From assembly GCA_007117185.1 (NCBI GenBank), contig SKHA01000354.1:1-5087 (forward strand): DNA of 5,087 nt, in the 5' to 3' direction. The notes beneath the pieces were generated by a model. The model was not told where the DNA came from. It did not search any database and was given only the letters and a program-made list of their open reading frames with translations. Shown piece by piece: positions 1-5,087 of this stretch. The first letter of the stretch is position 1, and each line of letters opens with the position of its first letter. The position numbers and the translations under genes are program-made. This stretch comes from Spirochaeta sp. Its GTDB lineage: Bacteria > Spirochaetota > Spirochaetia > DSM-27196 > Alkalispirochaetaceae.

Positions 1-2520
1 AACGTCAACGAACGTCGCTACCACACCGGCGTACTCCTGGGCGGTAACCACGTAGGGCACCGCCCGCAGGAGGTACCACCGGCCGTCCTCCGTTTCGACC
101 TCCCGCTCTTCCGGGTTATGGGTGGTGTCCACGCTCTGCAGCAGCTCAAGAGGATCCGTCCCGACGATGCGGTGGGAGACGTCGCGAATCGGCCGGCCGA
201 TATCGCTGTCCCGGAGATTGAAAACCGCCGAGAGTTCCCGGGAGAAGCGTCGGACCGCCAGCTTTTCGTCCAGCAGCAGCGTGCCGATACGCGCCTCCGA
301 CAGGAGGTTCTCCACATCGTTGGTCAGCTCGGTGAGTTCCATGATCTTGCCGTGATATTCGGCGTTGACGGTGTAGAGTTCTTCGTTGGTGGACTGAAGC
401 TCCTCGTTGGTGGACTGAAGCTCTTCGTTACTGGCCAGAAGTTCCTCGTTGGTGGCCTGCAGCTCCTCGTTGGAGGTCTCCAGCTCTTCCACCGTGGCCT
501 GCAGGTTCTCCCGGGACATCTGCAGCTCCTGCTCCAGGTCGTGGATACGCTGTTCCGCTTCCCGGGAGAGGTTCCAGGTCGCTGCAGCGCCAGCCTGCCC
601 CGCTGCCTCAGGTGTGGTCAACTCGCTCTCAAGGAAGATCGCCGCCAGGGCGTCCTGACCGGTTCGACGGGGAAGGGGCACGATACGGACGGTCACGTCC
701 AGGGAGCGGTCCTCCATCTGCAGCCCCGACAGCTCGAAGATCAGTTCGGTGTTCTCCCGAAAAACCTTGGTGATCCCGGTGGTGAGGGGCACCGCCAGGG
801 GCGCGGCAGCAATGCGCCCCAGCTCCATCGACGGTCTACCGCTGGGGATGCGGAAGTACCACCCACTTTCCCCGATGACGTGCAGCACCTCCTGCTCGTC
901 ATTGACGATCGCCGTGACCGGGAGATAGCGACTGCCCGCAACATCGAGAAAACGTTCCAACACCCGGTCTTCCGTCTGAACGCTTCGTCGCCGTTCACCA
1001 CCGAAGCGGCGCTGCAGCTCCAGAAAGCGGTTCTCCGTGGAGGTCGCCGCGGCCACAGGTTCTGAAGGTCGATCGCTGCGGGACGGCGACCCGGCGCTTG
1101 AGGTGGTTCGGTACACCTTGAGCCGGCTCTCGATCATCTTGAAGTGAGTACTCATCTCACCGGTGGTCTCGCTGGTGCCCAGCACCAGGATCCCCTCATC
1201 GTTCAGGGAGAAACTGAAGTTCTCCATCACGTGGTTCTGCAGTACCGGTTGCAGGTAGATGAGCAGGTTCCGACAGCTGATCAGGTCTATCCGGGTAAAC
1301 GGAGGATCTTTGATGAGGTTGTGCTGCGCGAAGACCACCATCTCCCGGACGGGACGGCTGATCCGGAAGCGGTCCTCATGGCGGATAAAATAACGGGAGA
1401 GGAGGTGCGCCGGGACGTCCGCGGCGATGCTCTCGGGGTAGATCCCCGTGGCGGCTACCCGAACGGCATCACGATCGATGTCGGTGGCGAAGATCTTGAC
1501 GTCCCGGACGATGTCCTGCCGCAGGAGGCATTCCCGGATGAGGATCGCCAGGGTGTACGCTTCCTCGCCGGTGGAGCAGCCGGCGACCCACAGGCGGATA
1601 TCCCGGCCCTCGCCGCGCTCCAGAACCTCCGGGAGAATGCTGCTCTCCAGATACTCAAAAACCTGGGGATCCCGGAAGAAGCTGGTCACGCCGATCAGGA
1701 GCTCACGAAAGAGAATGTCGATCTCGGTGGGCTGCGCGTAGAGGTGCGCCAGGTAGGCGTCGATATCGTCGGTCTGGGTGATCCCGATGCGCCGTTCGAT
1801 GCGCCGGATCACCGTGCTGGGTTTGTAGTTGCTGAAGTCAACCTTGCTGCGCTCCCGCAGGAGGGCAAAGATGCGGGTCAGGGCATCCTCGTCAGCGTGG
1901 ATGGTCTGGGCTTTCTGCACGCGGTTGACGTAGGGGTGCCGGGTGAACGCCAGCAGCTGCCGGGGCATCTCCAGGGGGGGCAGGACAAAATCCGCCAGCC
2001 CCGTGGCCATGGCCGCCCGGGGCATGCCGTCAAATCGGGCGCTCTCTTCATCCTGGACCATGATCATCCCGCCGGCCTGCTTCACCGCCCGGACCCCCCG
2101 GGTGCCGTCGCTGCCCGTCCCGGAGAGGATCACCGCCACCGCCCGCTCTCCCTGATCCTCCGCCAGGGAGCGCAGGAAGACGTCGATGGGCAGGTTGAGC
2201 CCCCGATTGTGGTCCTGTTCGGCCAGCATCAGCGTGCCGTGGTAGATGGTGAGGTTTTTCCGGGGTGGGATGAGGTAGATGTTGGCTGGCCGCACCACCA
2301 TGCCGTCCTCTGCCCGCTGCACGGTGATGCTGGTTTTTTTGGAGAGAATCTCCACCATCAGGCTCTTGTAATCCGGGGAGAGGTGCTGAACCACGATGAA
2401 CCCGAAGGTGGTGTCAACGGGCATCCGGGAGAAGAACGCCTCTATCGCTTCCAGACCACCCGCGGAAGCGCCCACCGCAACGTAATGAGTGGGGCGAAGC
2501 GTATCGGTATTTGAACTCAT
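1..2520 (-). CDS. cheBR: CheB/CheR fusion with PAS domains, C-terminus cut by window edge
   Basis: The frame is open for 840 codons from ATG at 2520 to the left edge. Residues about 10-195 form a CheB methylesterase domain without the usual N-terminal receiver. The expected catalytic triad is present: Ser19 in GASAGG, His46 in VVQH and Asp138 in LSGTGSDGT. Residues about 205-470 form a CheR methyltransferase, with FSNYKPSTVIRRIERR, TSFFR (279-283), the SAM-binding LWVAGCSTGEEAYT (310-323), FATDID and DLISCRNLLIY. A PAS-like domain follows (about 515-625), then a heptad coiled coil of NEELQ units (about 650-725), then a second PAS domain (about 730 to the edge). In chemotaxis these enzymes remove and add methyl groups on receptor glutamates. 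In such fusions the C-terminus is often a histidine kinase, which would lie outside the window. The ATG is chosen because GASAGG starts only 16 residues later. No Shine-Dalgarno is seen. The symbol is descriptive; the physiological target is unknown. Confidence 0.95.
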   Translation of the reverse strand, partial: MSSNTDTLRPTHYVAVGASAGGLEAIEAFFSRMPVDTTFGFIVVQHLSPDYKSLMVEILSKKTSITVQRAEDGMVVRPANIYLIPPRKNLTIYHGTLMLAEQDHNRGLNLPIDVFLRSLAEDQGERAVAVILSGTGSDGTRGVRAVKQAGGMIMVQDEESARFDGMPRAAMATGLADFVLPPLEMPRQLLAFTRHPYVNRVQKAQTIHADEDALTRIFALLRERSKVDFSNYKPSTVIRRIERRIGITQTDDIDAYLAHLYAQPTEIDILFRELLIGVTSFFRDPQVFEYLESSILPEVLERGEGRDIRLWVAGCSTGEEAYTLAILIRECLLRQDIVRDVKIFATDIDRDAVRVAATGIYPESIAADVPAHLLSRYFIRHEDRFRISRPVREMVVFAQHNLIKDPPFTRIDLISCRNLLIYLQPVLQNHVMENFSFSLNDEGILVLGTSETTGEMSTHFKMIESRLKVYRTTSSAGSPSRSDRPSEPVAAATSTENRFLELQRRFGGERRRSVQTEDRVLERFLDVAGSRYLPVTAIVNDEQEVLHVIGESGWYFRIPSGRPSMELGRIAAAPLAVPLTTGITKVFRENTELIFELSGLQMEDRSLDVTVRIVPLPRRTGQDALAAIFLESELTTPEAAGQAGAAATWNLSREAEQRIHDLEQELQMSRENLQATVEELETSNEELQATNEELLASNEELQSTNEELQSTNEELYTVNAEYHGKIMELTELTNDVENLLSEARIGTLLLDEKLAVRRFSRELSAVFNLRDSDIGRPIRDVSHRIVGTDPLELLQSVDTTHNPEEREVETEDGRWYLLRAVPYVVTAQEYAGVVATFVDV
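382..507 (-). repeat. Tandem 21-bp repeats encoding a heptad coiled coil
   Basis: Six consecutive 21-bp units lie in frame inside the CheB/CheR fusion. They encode variations on the heptad E-L-Q-S/A-T-N-E. The units at 382-402 and 403-423 differ at one base, and the unit at 445-465 differs from its neighbour at 403-423 at two. The outer units are more diverged. The protein segment is a predicted signalling helix between two PAS domains, a known element of CheB/CheR/PAS proteins. Because units are whole codon multiples, gain or loss of one would keep the frame and lengthen or shorten the helix by one heptad. Confidence 0.85.
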
Positions 2521-2529
2521 TAACGATAA

Positions 2530-2558
2530 ATTATCTCGTGGTTCCGGGGAAACGTCAA
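2530..2558 (-). promoter_or_regulatory. Sigma70-type promoter of the CheB/CheR fusion gene
   Basis: On the minus strand, TTGACG (2558-2553) and GATAAT (2535-2530) each match the -35 and -10 consensus at five of six positions. They are separated by exactly 17 bases. The element sits in the 49-bp gap after the panE stop, the only AT-rich spot nearby. A start about seven bases past the -10 would fall near 2523, only two to four bases before the ATG at 2520. It is a poor match to the flagellar sigma28 consensus: no TAAA lies at the right distance. This is a prediction from sequence only. Confidence 0.7.
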
Positions 2559-2569
2559 CTCCTGAATTG

Positions 2570-3508
2570 TCAGTTCCGGCTGGCGGGCTCCCCGACAGCG
2601 CACCCCTCGATGGTGCGGATCGCTTCAAAGAGCGCCTCGTTTACCGGGGTGGGAATTCCGAGCTCCCGGCCCATCTCCACCACCTTCAGGGCAAACATCT
2701 CCACCTCCGTTTTGCGTCCCGCCTCGATGTCCTGAAGCATGGAGGTCTTGCCCTCCGGCGAGAGGGTGGCGATTACCTCGAACCATCCCTCCAGATCATC
2801 CTCCGACAGGGGCACTCCCCGGCGCTGGGCAACCTGCAGGATCTCCCTCATGGTGATACGCAGGAGATTGCGTCCGCTGCCCTCGCTGTGAAACCAGCGG
2901 TAGGGGGCGCGGAGCACTGCCGACCACTGGTTGATCGCCACGTTGAGCATGAACTTGTTCCAGATCGCGTGCTGGATATCCGGTGGTATCGTATCGGGGA
3001 TCCCCGCCTGCTGGAGGAACCGCTGCATCTGCGTTACCGTCTCGGGAGGCCCTCCAAAGAACACCCGGCCCAGTCGGGTATAGGTCACTTCGGGGCGTTC
3101 CGCACCACGGATACGTACCGCGTCCATCCCGGCGACCATTGCCGGCAGCACCACCCCGCCCCGGCCCCCATCGAGGGCGCGCTGCAGAAGCTCTTCGCTC
3201 TCTATTCCGTTCATCACCGAGAGGACCGCTGTCTGTGGCCCCGCCAGCGTACCGATGCGTGCACAGACCTCCGGGAGATGTTGATGCTTAACCGCTACGA
3301 TAATGCGCTCCGGCGGATCAATACCGGGAGCGGCGGCCTCCCAGGAAACCACCGGCAGTACCAGCGGTTCGCCGTTGACCAGCACCCCCTGAACTGCCAG
3401 CTCCTCTGCCCGAGTTCCTTCAGCGACAAATGCCACCGGCAGACCGGCGTCACGGATCTTTGCGGCGTACATCGCCCCGAGAGCTCCTGCTCCAACTATC
3501 AACGTCAT
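2570..3508 (-). CDS. panE: 2-dehydropantoate 2-reductase (ketopantoate reductase)
   Basis: A complete 312-residue protein of normal family length. The family reduces 2-dehydropantoate to pantoate with NADPH in the cytosol, a step toward pantothenate and coenzyme A. An N-terminal Rossmann fold begins immediately at LIVGAGALGAMYA (GxGxxG, residues 6-11), which supports the ATG at 3508. VAVKHQH (71-77) and SVMNGIES (97-104) match the cofactor and substrate regions. The C-terminal domain carries WNKFMLN with Lys185, the expected catalytic lysine, and Asn189. SMLQDIEAGRKTEVE (256-270) contains Glu268, the equivalent of the conserved catalytic-site glutamate. No panB, panC or panD is next to it. 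It diverges from the GTPase gene across 45 bp and precedes the CheB/CheR gene, which has its own promoter. No clear Shine-Dalgarno precedes the ATG. PanE-like paralogs with other 2-keto-acid substrates exist, so substrate is inferred from family residues. Confidence 0.9.
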   Translation of the reverse strand: MTLIVGAGALGAMYAAKIRDAGLPVAFVAEGTRAEELAVQGVLVNGEPLVLPVVSWEAAAPGIDPPERIIVAVKHQHLPEVCARIGTLAGPQTAVLSVMNGIESEELLQRALDGGRGGVVLPAMVAGMDAVRIRGAERPEVTYTRLGRVFFGGPPETVTQMQRFLQQAGIPDTIPPDIQHAIWNKFMLNVAINQWSAVLRAPYRWFHSEGSGRNLLRITMREILQVAQRRGVPLSEDDLEGWFEVIATLSPEGKTSMLQDIEAGRKTEVEMFALKVVEMGRELGIPTPVNEALFEAIRTIEGCAVGEPASRN

Positions 3509-3553
3509 GCCGGAAGGCTACCATTGCCGGTGGATTTCTGCTACGGTGGCGCG
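3509..3553. promoter_or_regulatory. 45-bp divergent gap between panE and the GTPase gene
   Basis: The start codons of panE (minus) and the GTPase gene (plus) are only 45 bases apart. Promoters for both must therefore overlap each other or lie inside the opposite gene's 5' end. I find no pair of good -35 and -10 hexamers for either direction. No AT-rich Zur-like palindrome is seen, although zinc-linked COG0523 genes often have one. CGGTGG occurs twice (3528-3533 and 3544-3549), but this is too short to call an operator. The assignment as a regulatory region rests on gene geometry alone. Confidence 0.35.
3512..3517 (+). promoter_or_regulatory. Possible Shine-Dalgarno favouring an upstream TTG start of the GTPase gene
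   Basis: GGAAGG lies six bases before an in-frame TTG at 3524. A GTG at 3530 is also in frame. The conventional ATG at 3554 has only a weak GGTGG four bases upstream. Use of the TTG would add ten residues containing one cysteine before the usual MIPITVITGFLGAGKT start. Family alignment favours the ATG, while the ribosome site slightly favours the TTG. Confidence 0.3.
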
Positions 3554-4723
3554 ATGATTCCCATTACAGTGATTACCGGTTTTCTCGGAGCCGGAAAGAC
3601 ATCTTTGATTGCACATCTGCTGGACAGTACGGAAGAACGTTCCATCGCAGTTATCGTTAACGACATGGCCCCGGAGAGTCTGGACTCGGCGTTTCTCCGG
3701 GGAGGTGAGCATATTCAAAGCGGTGACGCCGGGCTGATCCGCACCATCACCGGGGGACGCGCCGGAGCGGGCAAGGAAGAGGCCGTGGTGGTGGCAATTC
3801 AGGATCTCGCCGGACTGGACCCACCCCCCGAGGCGATCGTCCTGGAAACGTCCGGCAGTTCACCGGTACTGCAGCTGACCCGCTTGTTCCAGGAGGATCC
3901 ACGGCTCTCTGCTCTGGTCACCCTGGACTCGGTCATCACTGTGGTGGATACCTCGGCGGTAGCAACGTGGTGGGGGGATACGCTGCTGCAGCCAATGTTG
4001 AAGGATCAGCTGCAGGCGGCGGACCTGGTGGTTCTGAACAAGTACGACAGGGCGTCCTGGTTCGGGCGACTTCGGGCCAGGAGGATCGCCCGGGCCCGGT
4101 ATGGAAGCCGGCGACGGCAACTCGTAGCGGCGGAGTTCGGACGGCTACCGCCGGACCAGGTGGTCCTCACCGGCCGCCGGTCCGCGCCGGGCCAAACCGG
4201 CGCTGCCAAACCTGCCGCAGACTCCAGCCGCCCCTTCCATCAGCCTCTGGTTGTGCGCCACCTGGACGACCGTCGGCCACTGCACCCCCAGCGCTTTGAG
4301 CAGTGGCTGAACGGCGGCTGGGAGGGGATCATCCGCGTCAAGGGATTCTTCTGGCTCGCAACGGACATGGTCTCACTGTACGTGGTGGACGGCGCCGGTC
4401 CGCAGCGGGAGATCGGACTGGAGGGGACGTGGTACGGGGCGCTGGACCCCGCCGACGTTCCCGCCGATTCCCACGTACGGGAAGCGCTGGCGGCAGGGCC
4501 CTATCAGGACCGGCGCCAGGCGATCACCATCATCGGCGTTCCCGACGCAGTGGAGCGGGAGATGCGTAACCTTCGGGCGGCGCTGCTGACAGTCACCGAG
4601 ATGGATCGCGGACCACAGGGGTGGGCGGGGCTGCCCGATCCGATATCGGGACGATTCCTGCAGGACGAAGTCAGTCCAGGTACCGCGCCTTCGCCGCAAG
4701 GTGTTCCGCAAACGTCCGGGTGA
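3554..4723 (+). CDS. COG0523/CobW-family G3E GTPase lacking the CxCC motif
   Basis: A 389-residue P-loop GTPase. GFLGAGKT (9-16) is the Walker A motif, VNDM (35-38) the switch-like element, ETSG (98-101) the ExxG motif and NKYD (162-165) the guanine-specificity motif. The CobW C-terminal domain spans about 230-348, with RPLHPQRF (241-248), RVKGFFWLAT (261-270) and an ending DRRQAITIIGV...LLTVTEM. The VNDM, KGFFWLAT and DRRQ patterns resemble the YciC/ZigA-like branch, proposed low-zinc metallochaperones. The expected GCxCC site is absent: positions 66-74 read TGGRAGAGK, and no cysteine occurs anywhere from the ATG start. The last 20 residues look unconserved and overlap the 3' end of mltG on the other strand. 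ATG 3554 is chosen by family N-terminus; the open frame continues far upstream, but that part is antisense to panE. Metal, client protein and regulation are unknown. Family assignment is firm; function is not. Confidence 0.88.
   Translation: MIPITVITGFLGAGKTSLIAHLLDSTEERSIAVIVNDMAPESLDSAFLRGGEHIQSGDAGLIRTITGGRAGAGKEEAVVVAIQDLAGLDPPPEAIVLETSGSSPVLQLTRLFQEDPRLSALVTLDSVITVVDTSAVATWWGDTLLQPMLKDQLQAADLVVLNKYDRASWFGRLRARRIARARYGSRRRQLVAAEFGRLPPDQVVLTGRRSAPGQTGAAKPAADSSRPFHQPLVVRHLDDRRPLHPQRFEQWLNGGWEGIIRVKGFFWLATDMVSLYVVDGAGPQREIGLEGTWYGALDPADVPADSHVREALAAGPYQDRRQAITIIGVPDAVEREMRNLRAALLTVTEMDRGPQGWAGLPDPISGRFLQDEVSPGTAPSPQGVPQTSG
4671..4723. other. Convergent 3' overlap of the GTPase gene and mltG
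   Basis: The stop of mltG (TGA on the minus strand at 4673-4671) lies inside the last codons of the GTPase gene, whose own TGA is at 4721-4723. The two reading frames share 53 bases on opposite strands. No hairpin with a T-run is seen on either side, so termination must occur inside the opposing gene or be factor-dependent. Confidence 0.8.
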
Positions 4724-5087
4724 GGACGATCTCGTAGCTGTGCTTGTGCAGGAAGAAGAGATACTCGTGTTCCGCCGGGAACACCGTTGCCCGGATCGCC
4801 TCTACCCCGGGGTTGCCGATGGGCCCGGGGGGCAGGCCGGCGTTGCGGTAGGTGTTGTAGGGATGCTCCGTAGCGGTATCGGCGAAGGTTGGCTGCCGGC
4901 GGCGGGTCCCCAGGACGTAGTTCACCGTGGCATCCGACTCAAGGCGCATCCCGATCCTCAGACGGTTGAGAAACACCCCGGCAACGTCGGGCATCTCCGG
5001 AGTGCCCGCAGCCTCCTTCTGCACGATTGATGCCAGGGTCAGGATCTCGTGAAGGGTATACTCGCCCCGGCGGATCTCCTCCTGAAG
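4671..5087 (-). CDS. mltG: Endolytic murein transglycosylase MltG, C-terminal part
   Basis: The frame runs in from the right edge and ends at TGA, giving 138 residues, roughly the last 40% of a typical MltG (about 330-350 residues). MltG (YceG family) is a membrane-anchored lytic transglycosylase that cleaves nascent glycan strands and so sets their length. LTLASIVQKEAAG (residues 16-28 of the fragment) is the catalytic segment; Glu25 matches the conserved active-site glutamate, while the preceding glutamate of E. coli is Gln23 here. VFLNRLRIGMRLESDATVNY (38-57) and YNTYRNAGLPPGPIGNPG are further family signatures. The usual C-terminal block follows (FPAEHEYLFFLHKHS, then RTFAEHLAAKARYLD). 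The N-terminal anchor and LysM-like subdomain would lie outside the window. No tmk follows on this strand; the next gene is the convergent GTPase. A GTG at 5024 is internal and not a start, since conserved residues continue upstream of it. Confidence 0.93.
   Translation of the reverse strand, partial: LQEEIRRGEYTLHEILTLASIVQKEAAGTPEMPDVAGVFLNRLRIGMRLESDATVNYVLGTRRRQPTFADTATEHPYNTYRNAGLPPGPIGNPGVEAIRATVFPAEHEYLFFLHKHSYEIVLTRTFAEHLAAKARYLD

Noticed and set aside
18..317. Minus-strand 99-residue open frame
   Set aside because: It is out of frame with, and fully inside, the PAS/coiled-coil coding region; its composition is Arg/Ser-rich as expected of a shadow frame.
2334..2340. Run of seven T (A7 on the coding strand) in the CheB domain as a slippage or phase-variation site
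   Set aside because: It encodes Lys-Lys-Thr in frame, is short for phase variation, and the CheB domain is intact on both sides.
118..2514. Long plus-strand open frames at 118-1065 and 1144-2514
   Set aside because: They are the exact codon-register antisense of the CheB/CheR fusion. Their openness follows from GC-rich codon use, and their translations show no recognisable domain.
2489..3553. Upstream extension of the GTPase frame giving a 744-residue protein
   Set aside because: The first 355 codons are antisense to panE, which is clearly real. The G3E family begins at MIPITVITGFLGAGKT, so the extension is spurious apart from the short TTG/GTG start question.
3648..3663. GTTATCGTTAAC-like sequence resembling part of a Zur box
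   Set aside because: It lies inside the GTPase coding region, encodes the conserved VIVND segment, and lacks the second half-site and promoter context.
4640..4649. Perfect palindrome CCGATATCGG near the GTPase 3' end
   Set aside because: At ten bases, with no loop and no T-run, it is too short for a terminator. It lies in coding sequence and is expected by chance in GC-rich DNA.
4701..5030. Plus-strand 109-residue open frame opposite mltG
   Set aside because: It is antisense to conserved MltG motifs and has no recognisable domain.

Overview
The window is GC-rich bacterial DNA, and almost every base is coding. It holds two complete genes in the middle and one truncated gene at each edge. From left to right: the first 840 codons of a CheB/CheR/PAS chemosensory fusion (minus strand, running off the left edge); a complete ketopantoate reductase, panE (minus); a complete COG0523/CobW-type G3E GTPase (plus); and the C-terminal 138 residues of the endolytic transglycosylase MltG (minus, running in from the right edge). 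No RNA gene, insertion sequence, CRISPR array or attachment site is visible, and no stretch over 300 bases lacks a gene.

Organism: mltG shows a peptidoglycan-containing bacterium, and the CheB/CheR fusion suggests chemosensory-type signalling. Taxonomy is uncertain. The MltG end reads YNTYRNAGLPPGPIGNPG rather than the E. coli-like form, and no tmk follows mltG, so a typical enteric-like gammaproteobacterium is less likely. A GC-rich spirochaete or another lineage is possible, but this is a guess.

Layout: panE and the GTPase diverge from a 45-bp gap. panE and the cheB/cheR fusion are co-directional, 49 bp apart. That gap holds a strong sigma70-type promoter (TTGACG, 17 bp, GATAAT) placed so close to the fusion's ATG that its mRNA would be leaderless or nearly so. 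At the right, the GTPase and mltG converge and overlap by 53 bp.

Functional links: the four genes do not form an obvious pathway. They cover signalling, pantothenate/CoA synthesis, a putative metallochaperone GTPase and cell-wall synthesis. The most unusual item is the GTPase. It keeps its nucleotide-binding motifs and CobW C-terminal domain, but it has lost the CxCC metal-binding motif that defines the family; a glycine-rich GGRAGAGK stretch stands in its place. I see no convincing wholly new multi-gene system here.
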